Positions 46,026 to 59,100 are shown, numbered from the stretch's first letter. The stretch is DNA of 64,000 bases from Eledone cirrhosa (GCA_964016885.1 OZ024744.1:68017551-68081550); one strand, 5' to 3'. Numbers and translations: made by a program. Notes: generated by a model not told the origin, from the sequence alone.

Positions 46026-47675
46026 TCAACAAAATGATGGGAAGAGAGCACTTCCGTCTCTACCCTGATTTTCCTTTTCAAATGAAATTTGAAAAAAGTT
46101 AATCAGGGCATTACCGAAGAGGTAAGTGCTCGTCTTCAGCCCTTTCAAACGTGTCCACCATACTATCTCTTTCGCCATGGCCACCAGACAGATAAAAACT
46201 GCCTGCCCTTCCCTGCTAAAGGAAGAGGGCGGGGCAATCCTCACGATGGACTCAGCTGATAGCTGGATCCGTCCTACACGTGACAGCAGGTGTTCGACAT
46301 AAACCCACAAGTCAGCAATGCTCGGACACTGGACGAGTGCGTGCAGGACGGTTTCGTCGCCCTGCGCGCATCTCGGACATGTCCGGCTGACGGCACCTCC
46401 ATGCCTGTAGAGTTTATCCCGAACTGGCAAAGCTCCCCGGTAGCACTGCAAGGCCAGGGATTTCTGGAAGTTGTCCATAGGCCCCGGCCCGAAAGTTCTT
46501 CCATAGAGATTGGCTAGTTGATTTTCGTCGACGCCTAGAGTTTCTCCAAGTGCGTCGTCGCTCTTCCCCTCCACTAATCCTCTATAGAACGCCAAGGTGG
46601 AGTTTCCACCGATCACATTGCCCGATTGGTCGAGGTCTGTGAGCGCCTGATGACATTCCAGTCTCCAAGCGCTCCCTCTCGGTCTTCGCTTGACCCAGGA
46701 TTGCAGCTCCGTCAAGGAGACGAGCTGGGGAAAGACGTGTCTAGCAAACGGCGACCACACCTGATCACCGTCGAGAAAGAGGTGGAGATGTCGTAGCCCG
46801 AGCGCGTGTCTGCGCATCATCAGCCACGGCATGCCCAGCCCTCCATGTAGTGGGTGTTGACAGCAGATGGACCGCCTGACCATCGGAGCGCGTCCCTTCC
46901 ACAAAAAGCGAAAAAGTAAACGCTCCAGCGCAGTCATGCGGGGCGTAGGACAAGGTACGACGGTCAGGCGGTAGTAGATGACGGACGCGATGTACGCGTT
47001 AGCCGCTTTCAGGGATAGCTTCCTCTCCGCCCATTTCTGGGTGAGAGAAGCCATCCTGCTCGTCACCTCGACCCAGTTTTTGTCCGTCTGGAGGTCCGGA
47101 CCGAACCAGACCCCTAGCAATTTAACCGGTCCGTCCGCCCAGCGCCTGACGACGCTGTTGGACGGCATGGACCTGACTCTCGAGGTGCCGAGCTACAGGC
47201 CCACTGACTTTTCCTGGTTGATCATTGCTCCTGTCACCGCTTCGTATTCTCTTAGTGTAGTGCCGATCGCCTCGATGTGTTTGTCGTTCGACACCACTAC
47301 GGTGACATCGTCCGCATACGCTGACACGGATCTTCCGCATCCTAGTTAGCGCGGGACCCCTCTCAACGTCTCCAGTTTGGGCAGTAATGGCTCGAGAGTC
47401 AATACGTACAAGAGGGACGAGAGGGGACATCCTTGGCGGACCGAGCGCATGATGTTGAACGGTTCCGAAAGGTGACCATTCACTCTCACCACAGAGTAGA
47501 TGTCGCTGTGCATGGCAGCGATCCAGCCTCTGAAGACGGGCCCAAAGCCAGCCGCCCTCAGGACTGCCGCTAGGTAACGATGGTCGACCCTATCGAAAGC
47601 TTTCGACTGATCTAAATTGATCAAGGACCCACCCGTGCCAGGTTCCCTAGCTACCCTCTCTACGATGTATCGCAT
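46026..47675 (-). pseudogene. Tx1-type ORF2, RT C-terminal half
   Basis: From 47675: INLDQSKAFDRVDHRYLAAV (motif A), VRQGCPLSSLLYVLTLEPLL (motif B), then a frame break around 47345-47430. The YADD-encoding area is at about 47315. The frame 47168-46026 (380 codons) gives LLGVWFGPDL, HPLHGGLGMPWLMMRRHAL, the Cys/His cluster CPRCAQGDETVLHALVQCP, and WTRLKGLKTSTYLFG. RT function is lost because the N-terminal half is deleted. Confidence 0.85.
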
Positions 47676-47906
47676 GAGGTGGAGGTTGTCGTGGATGGAT
47701 CTGTTGGTTTTGTTGCTGTCTTCTTGTTGCTGCTGTTCGGTATGTTTGTCTTGTTGTGTTTGCGATGTTGATGTTTGTGGTGATGCTGATGGTGGTGGTG
47801 TGGTGGCTGTTGGTGGGTTGGTGGTGCCGTTGCCGCGAGTCGCCTTGCATCCTTTACCCCTCTTTGTTTGCCTTCGCTTTTGGAGGGTGAAGTTAAGGTT
47901 TTTTTT

Positions 47907-48081
47907 TTATTTTTTGTGGCAGACTGTTTGCCACTTCACTCCCGCCTCAAACTCCATGTCGGATTCAGTGGCGTCTGGGAGGGGTATGAGCTCCACTGCT
48001 GTTGGTGGTGGTAGTGGAGCCCTCTCCGGCAATTTTGTTGCTGGTGCAGCTACTGCAAATGTAGCTATTGGTGTTACCGCC

Positions 48082-48116
<35 letters not shown>

Positions 48117-48895
48117 AGTTATCCGTGGCCTTGGTACGCGTGCCACAGACGTTGCCCTCCTACTCACCGTGGAAGGGTCTTCTGCGTTTGTTGCCTTCCC
48201 TGCTCTTGGTAGCAGCAGACCAGGCATCGGGAGGAGGGCGGCTTCTTCTTCGCTGTCTTCTGCAGGCAAAAGGCCCTGAGGTGACCCTTTGACCCACAGA
48301 GATAACATTTTGGCCGTCTTCCTTCTACGCGTATAGGGAGTTGGAGTCCTTCCTCAACGTCTATGATATCGGGGATAGCGTCGATACATTCCTTGTCAGT
48401 TTGTATAAGCATTTGCATGCCTATACCTGACCAGTTCTCTCTCCCTATTTTCTCTACTTGCAGCATGGTCGTCCTGTCCTTGATTCCAGCCAGGACAGAC
48501 ATGGCCTTCCAAGCTATGGGAACGTCGGGTGGGACCTGGGTCACTTTGACCCTCACAATTTTCTGCCCGCAGTAGTAGGGCACCAAGACTATGTCCTCGC
48601 TCTTTAGGGTTTCCAAAGAGTGAGACTTCGCCTCTTGAGGGGTAGCGAAAAGTACGTCTACTGTGGCATACTTATGCATTGGGTGATGTGGGTTTTGTGC
48701 GCACAGACGGACCCCAAGGGCTTTGGGATTTGAGCCTCCGTGGCTCTCTCCACACGATGTGACATTTTGCTTACGGTGCGGTAAGTCACCGTCCGTAGCT
48801 GCTGGTCCTTGAAAAAATCGGGTGGAGGTGTCAGGGAAACTCTATTGGCATTTCTTGTCACCATGGCCCTTGCGACTGCCATCTCCTCCTCTGTG
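47907..48895 (-). pseudogene. Tx1-type ORF1 (nucleic-acid-binding protein)
   Basis: Pieces at 48895-48658 (RTVTYRTVSKMSHRVERATE) and 48679-48164 (VDVLFATPQEAKSHSLETLK, IVLVPYYCGQKIVRVKVTQV) are offset by a frameshift near 48670. A zinc knuckle CYLCGSKGHLRAFC (CX2CX4HX4C) is near 48290. Downstream, in the 48308-47907 frame, is a run of ten Ala encoded by GCA repeats. ORF1 proteins of this kind coat LINE RNA. Confidence 0.75.
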
Positions 48896-48897
48896 AC

Positions 48898-51800
48898 TAA
48901 CATCATCATCATCATCATCATCATTTTACGTTCGCTCTTCTCTGCTTGCAAGGGTGGGATGGGTCTTATTCAGCACAGCATCTTTCCACTTGTCACGGTC
49001 CTTCGTCATCTCCACCGTGAGCTTCAGCGATCTGAGGTCTGTTCTCACCACCTCCGCCCATGTTTTTCGTGGTCTACCTCTACCACGTCTTCCTACAACT
49101 GGCAATTCCTGGCACTTCTTCACCCATCGGTCATCCTCCATGCGCATCACATGTCCATACCACCTCAGTCTCCTCTCCCGTACACTACATTCTATCCCTC
49201 TCAGACACAGTTTCTCTCTCAACACATTTATGCTGGGTCGTTCAGGCACATTGACACTGCACATCCAATGGAGCATGCTTGGCTCATTTCTCTCCAGCCG
49301 TCGCATATCCTCTGCAGTTGCTGCCCATGTCTCACTACCATGCAGCATCGCGTTCCTCACACAGGCATCATATAACCGGCCTTTCGTACGCAGGGAGAAA
49401 CCCTTCTTCGTCAGCAGAGGAAGCAGCTCCCTAAACTTCTTCCAACCCGTCCTTAGTCTAGATACTATGGCCTCGGAACACCCCCCCCCCCATACTAATC
49501 TGATCTAGGTACCGGAAGCTATCCACCACTTCTATAGCACCCGCCTGCATTTGAAAAATGTGTCTATCAATGCGACTTCTACTGTCTAATTTCCCTGTAC
49601 ATCTACTGCATACATATTTCTCCCTACCTGTTAGTTTGCCTGCTATCCCGCTACATCTCTTGTGTACCCAGGATCTGCATCGTGTGCATTTTATAGAATT
49701 TATGCCAGTTCCTTTTCTGCATATCGAACATGGCCATTTCCCTGACGGAATCAGGGTTTTGTCCTCTTTTCTACTCATCAACACTTTTGTCTTAGCTAGG
49801 TTCACTCTCAGTCCTCTTGCTTCCAACTGCTATTTCCATAGCCAGAATTTATTCTCTAGCTCCTCTACTGATTCTGCTATAAGAACCAGATCGTCAGCAT
49901 AGAGAAGTTCCCATGGACAGCCAGTCTTAAACTCCTCTGTTATGGCTTGGAGGACTATAATGAACAAGAGCGGGCTGAGGACCGAACCTTGATGTACTCC
50001 TACCTGTATCTGGAATGCCTACCTAAACTCCATTCCTACCCTGACTTTACTGACAGTACCTCTGTACAAAGTTTGCACTGTCCTCACAAGCCATTCCTCA
50101 ACACCTAGCTTCCTTAGGGACCACCAGATGACAGATCGGGGTACCCTATCAAAGGCCTCCTCTAGGTCAACAAAGGCTAAGTACAGTGGCATATTTTTCT
50201 CTAAGAACCTCTCTTGCAATTGTCTCACCAAGAAGAGGGCATCTGTTGTATTCTTCCCAGGCACAAAACCAAACAGCATCTCATCTAGTTTGACCCTTTC
50301 TCTAATTAGTTGTGCTAATATCCTTTCTGCCACTTTCATAACCTGATCTATCAGTTTTATACCCCTATAATTACTCCTCTCCAGAGCATTCCCTTTACCT
50401 TTATAGCAATTTATGAGAATACTGCTGCACCAGTCTTTGAGTATAACACCACCATATATAGCCTGATTGATGATGCATGCAACCAGTTTAGTGCCTACGT
50501 CCCTTGATGCCTTCAGCATCTCAACAACTATTCCCGATGGTCCAGCAGCCTTACCATTTTTCATTTCCTTCATCGCCTCTTGGACCTTATATTCCTCAAT
50601 CTCTATAGCCGGTCTCTCTGTTGGATCTACTGAGGGTAATTTTTCTCTCTCCCATTCGTTCTCCACATTCATCAGTCTCTCATAATGACATTTCCAGGCC
50701 TCCTTTTTCTGATCATTCGTGACACTAAATACACCGGTATCATTCCGGACACATTTATCTCCAACAACATCCTGATTTGCATTGACACACTGCCTTGCAA
50801 TGTGGAACACCGCACGCCTCTGATCTTCCCGTCGCAGAACATTGGCAAACCTCCTACTCTCAGCCTCCCTGCATGCTAAGTACACCTGACGTCTAGCTTC
50901 TCTCTTAGCGGCTGTATATTCTTCCCTACTCCCACCCTTTTTCCAAGCCTTCCATGCTAGTCTTTTGTCTCTAATGGCCTTATCTACTGTGCTGTTCCAC
51001 CACCAGGTCACTCTCTGTCTGGTTGGAGCTCTGCTACAGCCACAAGTTTCATCAGTAGCCTGCAGTAAGTTGTCACGTAAGAAATTCCAGTTATTATCTA
51101 TGTCATACGTCTCTAAATCGTCTTCTTTTTCGCCATACACATCTTGAAGGGCTTCGCTAAATTTATATTTTAATGAAAGGTCTTTTGGCTTCCAGACCTT
51201 TCTTTTCCACGCCTTCCTGTATGTCTCATTCCATCTCTTGCTTACTGAGATATCACTAACGACTAACCTATGTTGTGGGGTACATTCTTCCCGAGTGTAT
51301 GCCTTGGTATTTGACACCATCTGTCTGTCTCACTGTCTAACTAGTAAGAAGTCAATCTGGCTTATGTGGTCGCCAGATTTGTAGGTTATTAGGTGGTTGG
51401 CAGGTTTCTGGAAGTTCGTGTTGCAAATAGTCAGTGTACTTGCATCACAAAATTCAAGAAGTCTCACTCCTTCTTCATTTCTTGAGCCGTAACCGTGCCC
51501 ACCATGTACCCCAGTGTAACCATTCTGGAGCTGTCCAACATGACCATTGAAGTCCCCTGCTAGCATAACGATGTCTCCATCCTCTGTCATTGCGGTTGTT
51601 TGTAAAAGTTTCTCATCTTTGCCTAGGCCTGTCTGGGGAGCATAGGCAGAGATGATTGTCAGTAGTCTCCTGCCTACAACTAATCTAAGCTTAATTATTC
51701 GATTACTAACTCGAACTACCTCTATTGTCTTATTGATCCATCTCTCAGCCAGGAAAATTCCCACTCTCCCTAATCCATCATCCTTACCTACCCAGAAAAG

Positions 51801-52378
51801 CTTATAGCTAAGATGTTTGCCTGCGACTAGTCTCGCAGAGGCACCTCTCCATCTCACCTCTTGCACGCAGCACACATCCACATGCCTTCTCTCCAACATC
51901 TCTAACACTGTTTCGATATTCCGGGCCACACCTGCAAAAGAAGTGGCCCCTTTTTCAGCCTCACCACTATTGCTGCTGCTACTGGTCTTGCTGGTGGTGC
52001 TGAGATCGCTGTTACTGGTATTCATGTCATTGTTGTTGTTTTCGTTGATACTGTTGCTGCTATTACTGTTATTGTAGCTGTTATTATTGTTGTTTTTGTT
52101 GATACTGTTCCTACTATTATTGTTGTTGTCATTGTTATTGTCTTTTTCGACCTTACCGCTGTTATTTTTGTTGTTGGTGTTGTTATTGATGGTGTTGTTG
52201 TTGGTGTTGTTTGTTTTAGTAATATTTGGTAATTTTAAATCTGTAACAATATCATTGAAAATGATATTGTTCCTCTTTTCCTTCGTAATATTTTCTTTCA
52301 GAATAAAAATATAAACAGAGCATATGAATAAATTTACAGTAGAATAACATAACAAATATGTTTTAAATATATAACATT
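48898..52378 (-). mobile_element. RTE-like LINE, nearly complete
   Basis: The minus strand carries endonuclease, RT, PHD finger and C-terminal region, and ends (ATG)n at 48901-48924. The 3' tail abuts the Tx1 ORF1. The 5' limit is uncertain because 52290-52392 belongs to a repeat also found at 9677 and 60471. Confidence 0.85.
48926..52355 (-). pseudogene. RTE-like LINE polyprotein with three stops and one frameshift
   Basis: From 52355 a long Asn-rich low-complexity segment precedes the endonuclease (VCCVQEVRW, MLAGDFNGHVG, SQIDFLLVRQ), with a TGA at 51330. Then comes GFVPGKNTTDALFLVRQLQE, LAFVDLEEAFDRVPR, TAG at 50019, [24 protein letters not shown], and TAG near 49827. The PHD-type C4HC3 finger (CSIC, CTRC, WVHKRC, CSRC) follows. 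A 12-base G run (49484-49495) breaks the frame before [18 protein letters not shown] and [10 protein letters not shown]. All three stops are in the same frame, so the copy is only lightly damaged. Neighbouring Tx1 sequence was its target or an independent neighbour. Confidence 0.88.
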
Positions 52379-52392
52379 ACATTTTCGCATAT
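52290..52392 (-). repeat. Dispersed repeat segment, uninterrupted copy
   Basis: The minus strand contains 'atatatttaaaacatatttg' and 'gtaaatttattcatatg', homologous to the sequence rejoined across the Helitron at 56119/60470, and to 9677-9790. Acts as an internal empty-site reference. Confidence 0.7.
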
Positions 52393-52740
52393 TTGAATAT
52401 AACTGACCCGTCGTACCATGTAATTTACACAAACTCACAATTTCTGATTTTACTGTGGATTTACCCATGCGAAATATTACACAAACTCACAACCTTAAAT
52501 TTTGTACTTCTAACGTTTTTATTTTCCTTCTCTTTGCATGTTCAGTGCTCTTTCTCTCCCACTGTATTTACCTGCCTCTCACATGACCACACTCCTCTCC
52601 ACGCACTCATAATCTTCACCCCCCTTTTCCACTTTCTATCCCTGCCTCTGCTCGCCCCTTACTTCGTCCTCACGCACAGCCCACCTATGTATTCGTTCAA
52701 CCTGTTGGTAGCCCGATGTTTCAATCGAACTATCACCCGT
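52393..52740. other. Spacer
   Basis: No recognised feature; 'acacaaactcacaa' is repeated at 52431 and 52482. Confidence 0.5.
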
Positions 52741-55700
52741 GATTGCCGATTGATAAAGTTGCCACCATTTTAACCTAGTCCACTCTAGGTGGCGGTGGCA
52801 TGCGTCGAACAACCAAGAGACCTGCTTGGTGGAACGACTGACAACCGGTCAGCCTTCGACCTCTCATTCTCCACCAACTTCGGCACGCACGAGAGGAGCT
52901 AACTTGTCCTCATCTACCCCCTCCTCCCCTTCACCGCAGATTCCGAGCGAATCCAACCCGGCCAACCCCACCACCCCTACAACTGTTAGCTCACCACCCA
53001 ACCTCCGCACTAGTCCCACCGTTAGAACCACTGCTACCTCCTTTACTGACTCACTCACTCCACCGAATCCTAACGCTGGCCCTCTACTGCCGGCTGCTGC
53101 CAGCTCACCACCTGCTTGCGCTCTCTGTGCCCGCACTAGCCGGTACTTAAAGACAATTAAATGTCACCTACGCTACGCAAGCTACCACAGAAGCTGTGTC
53201 GGCATCACCAAAGCTCAAGCCGAAAGGCTTCAACACTGGACCTGTAATCGGTGCCACTTCAGCTCCGACGTATTCCGTGGGGATGCCCCAAGCTTCGATG
53301 ACCAACTCTCTACCGAGGACTTTGCCACAGCCCTCCAGGGTTTCTCCAAATCTAAGCTCATTAACCGGATCCCTAAGGGAGCTCAGAATAGCTTTACACG
53401 TGCCCTCCCTAATTTATTGAAAAACGTTTGCTCGTCCAACAATAGGTCTGACTGGCAGAATTTGTTTTTGTTTCCCCTCATCTCTCTTCACGTGCACAAT
53501 GCGAATTCGGGTTCCCTCACGTCCTCTCTCAAGCGGCAGTTCCAGCTGTTTGAGTCCACCCCAACCACGTCTCATCTCAGTTAGACATCGAGCTCGGTGT
53601 CCACCAACAGACAACTGGTAGACCTCAAGCGAGCGGTCAATGCCAAATTCAACGAATTTGACATTAAAGGGACTGTCCGTCTCCTCCCTTCTCTGTCCTC
53701 TCTTGCTCCGTGCAACTCTGATTCTCTTGAGCAATTGAAAGATAACCACCCATCGGCACCCCCAGATGATCAGCTACACTGGCCCAAACCACCAGATACT
53801 CGAGACCGGTTTACACCACCGATATCATCAGAAAGGCGATTTCATCCTTCCCCGTTGGGTCAGGCGCGGGAATTGACGGCCTTCATCCTCGACACCTCAA
53901 GGATGGTATCTCCTTATCGGCCGGTGATGCCGGACTCAAGCTCTTGGAGAGTCTGACTCAGTTTGTGAATCAGTTCTCCTCAGTGAATGTTTTCCCGTTC
54001 ATCCGCCCACTGTTCTTCGGTGCGAAGCTATTTGGTCTCACCAAGCCCAACGGGAACCTGCACCCCATTGAGGTTGGCTGCACCCTTCTCCGCCTCACTG
54101 CAAAGGCGTGTTTGCTGTTGGTCTCCGACTCACTGGCGGAGAAATCCTCCCCCATCCAGCTGGGGGTGGGTACCAAGTTGGGATATGAGGCTGCTGTCCA
54201 CGCTACCAGAACATTTACCAACTTGCCCTCCTCGTCCCCCAAGGTCATCCTCAAACTTGACCTCAGGAACACCTTTAACTCCATCAGCCGCGACGTTGTC
54301 CTCGGCTCAGTAAGAGAGAGGGTCCCACAACTCTATCACTTTGCTTGGCAGGCTTATCGGGAGCCCTCGTAGCTCTCTTTCAGTAACCAAATCATCACCT
54401 CTACCTCTGGAATCCAACAGGGTGACCCACTCGAGCCCGCTCTGTTTGCACTGGGCATTGATGACGTCATCAATGTCTGGTACCTTGACGACGCCTGTTT
54501 AGGGGGAACTCCGGATATGGTTCTCGCCACTGCCAACAAGGTGGTTGAGGAACTTGGGCGCCGGGATCTCCAGATCAATAGCTCCAAATGTGAGCTTTGG
54601 ATCCTCAACGACCCGGCTTCTCAACACCAACAGCTAATCAACCTGTTTGCAGAGTCCTTCCCTTCAATCGCGGCGGTCCCTCCCCCATCGGCTTGGTGCT
54701 CCTTAGGAGCCCCAATCACAGACCTTGCCTTCGAGTCAATCTTCCAATCGAAGATGGTTGGCCTTGAGCAGCTGCTGAAGAATATTGAAGTTATCGAACC
54801 CATCAAGGTTTCTTCATACTCAGGAACTACCTGTCTATTCCTAAGCTTCTGTATCTGCTCAGGGTCAGCCCCTCTCACAGATTTCCGTCCTGCCTCCAAC
54901 GCTTCGACGACCTAATATTCGAGAGACTCGAGTGCCTGGTCAATGTTATACTCTCTCCAGAGTCCCGCGATCAGGCTGCGTTGCCCAAGCAATTTTAGGG
55001 GTCTTGGTCTTCGTAAGTGTTCGTCCATCGCTCATCCCTGCTTCCTTTCCTCCACCCATGCTTGCTCCACCCTGGTGAGCAGCATCCTCTCCTCTCCAAT
55101 ATGGACTAGTTCCAACAGGGAGTTGGGTGAAACTCTCCAGCAATGGAGTGAGTTGGGCTTGTCCCTTCCTGAGAAGGTGGAGGACAGTCGAAGTCAGAGA
55201 ACTTGGGACAGCATAAGTTCGAAGGCCACCTTCGACACCATCTTCGTCCAGTCAGATCAGTTTGCAAGGTGCCGCTTACTATCTGCCAGCACCAAATACT
55301 CAGGCGACTGGGTCGATGCCCTACCCGTGGCCAACGTTGGTGGCCTACTCAGCCTGGACGAACTTCGTGTCTCCATCGCCCTCAGAGTGGGAGCTGACGT
55401 CTGCATGGGTTTAAGGTGCCGATGCGGCAAACTCTTCGACTCCACAGGTCTCCACGGTCTTTCTAGCCGCTTGAATGCCGGCCGCTTCGCATGTCACATG
55501 GATCTAACCCTCCCGGGCGAACATCCCCTCAGTCTTAGAACCATCTGGGTTGTCCAGAAGTGACGGCAAAAGACCTGACGTCCTTACCCTGTGCCCTTGG
55601 TCGAGAGACAGGTGCCTTGTCTGGGACGTCACTGTTAGTGACTCTTTTGCACTCTTCCTCATCCTGAATTCTGCGGTTAGGACGAGAGCCACAGCTTCTG

Positions 55701-56030
55701 CAGCCGAGTGGAGTAAGATCCTCAAATACTCTGATCTGTCGTCCAGCTACATTTTTCCGCCTGTGGCTTTCGAGACGTTTGGGGGAGTTGGGCCACTGAC
55801 TGCGAGGTTCCTCTCTTCACTGGCGGCTCGCCTAATAGAGGTAACTGGCGAATCTCACGAGGGCGCTTGGTTGTTCCAGCGCATTAACCTCGCCATCACC
55901 CGAGGCAACGTTGCGAGTGTGCTGGCTTGCCTCGAAAATCATTAGAGAGGTCGTCCAGCACCCGTCGCTGCTGTCTTTTGCTCTGGTGTTGGCTTGGTTG
56001 TTCACCCCTTCCTTTACATTTTCTTTAATA
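52741..56030 (+). pseudogene. YLDD-type reverse transcriptase element (decayed)
   Basis: Pro/Ser/Thr-rich N-terminus, then a PHD-like finger (CALC, KC, YHRSC, CNRC; the fourth Cys is Arg, codon CGC). TAG stops lie at 53582 and 54370 and frames shift near 53850, 54840 and 55560. RT motifs in order: LTKPNGNLHPIEVGCTLLRL, KVILKLDLRNTFNSISRD (motif A), GIQQGDPLEPALFALGI (motif B), NVWYLDDACLGG (motif C with YLDD). The C-terminus has CRCGKLFDSTGLHGL and LTLCPWSRDRCLVWDV. The family is widespread in invertebrates, but I cannot name its clade. Two other fragments of it are at 3806 and 23441. Confidence 0.8.
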
Positions 56031-56119
56031 TTGCAACATTAAAAGAATATATCCTTCTGAAAGAATCGCGAGCAATTTATAATGTTATCTATGCATTTGT
56101 AATGTTATTTATGTATATA
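56031..56119 (+). repeat. Repeat segment left of Helitron
   Basis: 'ccttctgaaagaatcgcgag' and 'tttgtaatgttatttatg' match the segment at 60540-60585. Together with 60470-60600 it forms the pre-insertion sequence. Confidence 0.6.
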
Positions 56120-59100
56120 CTAGCAGTTTAGCCCGGCGTTGCTCGGGTTTGTTAATTTGCTATGAAAAGTTACATACAGTTAAACGTAGCTTGAAAGCGC
56201 ATAAGCTTATCAATTAAGTACATAAAGCAGTTGAACCGGTTGTTAATAGTTTCGAACCAATTAGCATTTTGGACAATCAATGATAGGTTAATAATCTTCC
56301 AATAGCGAATTTAGTACATCAAAGTTGCAAGATGGTGGCTCTGATGCCGCTGGGTGTCAGATCTGACCGTTATGGGTGACCCTACCAGTTTTCCAGATAG
56401 CATAGCTCCAGCACCAACATCTATAGCACCTCTTTGTAGACGATATTGCGTATCATCCCTTGAGAAGTGTAAGCAAAAAGTCCATTCCTGCTCCCTACGC
56501 GGGAGCAGGCAACATAAAGTTGGCCATGGGAGAAGCATGGCTCCCCCAAATGGATGCCCGCCACCGACAATGTTTGCCCTTGTGACTTGTTAATAGACAT
56601 GGAAAAACATGGTCTCACCGGGAATTGGGATCGCCGGAAATCGAACTGGATATCTGACGCCGAGGGGAAAAGGTTCATACTTGAAATGAAAACATTCTCC
56701 CCTTTCCCGCACCCCGTTACAATGGTGGCCTCAATCAAGTGGGGCGTCAGTGACTTGACGACCATGCGAGTACCGTTGCACTGCTTTGGTGGACGCAAGT
56801 TCCTTATTAGCATAATGGGACAGCCAACCCTAAGCTTAAGAATGTGAGGTGGGAGCCCTGGGGGCTCAAGGGAATTTAATAACTCAACCGGATAATTAAC
56901 GATATCGTCGAGTCTGACGTCCGGTCGATAGATTTGAAGATGTGTTCTTTACCGGGAAACTTCTCAATCAGCTGCTGGTTAATAAAATTAACCATGGCAT
57001 TTTTCGGAGCAAGGATGGCTCTTTCGCTGAGCCAATCGAGGTTTTTAAAGTTAGATGAGACATTAGGAAAAACTGCTTCCCAAAGGTCAGAAGAGCTGCT
57101 CACAATGTTGCACAGGGAGTCGATTGCTATGCCGCCCTTGTCATCCGCAGGGACCTTGCCCTCACCAAGTGCTAAAATATTCTGAGCAATTGCTGCAGAC
57201 ATGTTGTCACCATGCAAATGAGCACGCATATTTGTGCTCAGGTACAAACTCTTCACCTAGAGCCACAACATGGACGACTTAAGGCAGGCACGCACTTCAT
57301 CAGCTCTTGTCCCTTTGGGTATGACAGGCAGCGTTTGCTGAAAATCCCCTGATAGCAGAAGGGTTACGCCACCCATAGGAGCCGTAGAATCCCTAATGTC
57401 TTTCAGGTTCCTGTCCAATGCCTCAAGGGCACCCTTGTGTGCCATTGTGCACTCATCCCAAACAATGAGGCAACATTTTTTGAGAACCAGAGCTTCGTGT
57501 GAGCTCTTGCTGATATTGCATGTTGGTGTCTCAGTTTTTACTAAATCCAAGGGGTGTTTAAAGGTTGAATGTGCTGTCCTGCCTCCCGGCAGCAAAGTAG
57601 CAGCGATCCCAATCGATGCAACGGCCAACGCAATTTTTTTCTCGTGACGAATCTTAGCGAGAATCAATTTCGTTACAAAAGTTTTTCCGGTAGCCCCAGG
57701 AGCATCGAGAAAGTAAATACCCCCAGTCTGATTTTGAACCGCGTCAATGATAGTTAAATAGGCCAAACTTTGGTCCGACAGAAGTTTGGGCTCATTTTCC
57801 TTTAATTATTGAGAAAGAGATTCGATGTCATATGCTGTTTCCCGCAACAAATCCGGAGCCAACGTGTTAGCTTCTTCTCTGACGGTTGACGGCAAGCCAT
57901 ACGTCGCCAACTCACTCCCACCCATGTCGAGGAGGGCGTCCTCGATATCAATGAGTGCCCTGTTGTAGATAATGTCGCTGTAACCAACTTCCACTGAAGT
58001 ATACTGCAGATGAGCCAGGCGCAGGAAATCCTCAGACATGAAGTCTCTGTAATTGACCCATAAATATTTGGGATCACCCAATTCACACTTTTGAAGCACA
58101 GTGGCAAAGAGTTCCCGTAGACCTTTAGGTGATTTCAACAAAGCACCCTCTGCTAAAGTGGAATCCCATTGCGAATCATCTTCCAAAAGACCACGCTTAA
58201 AGCAGGCTTCCCGGTACGTATCACATATTTCTCCATCAACAGTTTCGAGGTCCTGAAAACGTTGTGGGCCTACAACTTCATGCAGAAGAAGGCGGAGATG
58301 AAAGCACTCATGCTGACTTGGGGGTACAGTGTAAACCCTTCCAAGACAGCTGTCAAATTTTACACCAGGATGTCTTTCAGCAGCCTGACCTGACTTTCTT
58401 CGCACCCAAGTGTTTTTCGACCATATAAAGTAGAATGGAACCTGGGAGTACACAATTATTTGCGCAAATGTATCGAACTGGCAAAGTTTGGTCCGTAAAG
58501 TAAACCCTTTGCCCATTTTCAAAATGTACCGCAAGCTGTACCGCAAGATGGCGGGGTGACGTTGGTGTAGGGGTAAACCAAATAGGCGCCCAAAAGCTTT
58601 ATTGCTACTGATGTACCGACCCGCCAGGTATTCTGTGACCTCGTCCCTGCTATTTTCAGTTTGAAATGCGAACATTGCGGCATCAGAGCCCTTATTTACA
58701 TATTTGCATATGTATTTTATCGACTTGACGGAAATGCAAAACTCAACGTTGATGTGGGCGTTGAACATCTTCAAGAGAAGCGGGCAGTAAGGGACCACCC
58801 ATCTATTGTCGACTTGACCTCCCCTTACTGTTGTGGTGAAGCCACCGTTCTCGGGCCGTCTCCGCCTGTACAGGGGGTACCAGTCGCCAGCAGTCTGAGT
58901 TTGGTCAACAAATTTGTTTGGGTATCCCTTACTGCACGACCCCCCTCCAGACACGAGTTATGCTCATTAGGACCCGACGCACACGGACCATGTTAGCTTT
59001 GACGATGTCATGTAATTCCTGGTCAGTTGCTGGGTTAGGGATTTCAGCCGAAATGAAGCTGTCTATGGCATTTGAATTGATTTTATCAGCTAACTAAATC

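Larger units (their letters stand above)
45637..48895 (-). mobile_element. Tx1/L1-type LINE with internal deletion
   Basis: Runs on the minus strand from ORF1 (near 48895) to an (ATT)n tail at 45637-45714. ORF1 is joined near 47700 directly to the middle of the RT, so the endonuclease and RT N-terminus (about 2 kb by comparison with 60718-64000) are missing. At its 5' side it is cut by the RTE tail at 48901. GC content is higher than in the surroundings. Confidence 0.85.

Noticed and set aside
47617..48279. 220-codon plus-strand frame rich in Val, Ala and Leu
   Set aside because: Antisense of Tx1 ORF1, which has a zinc knuckle and the correct order on the minus strand.
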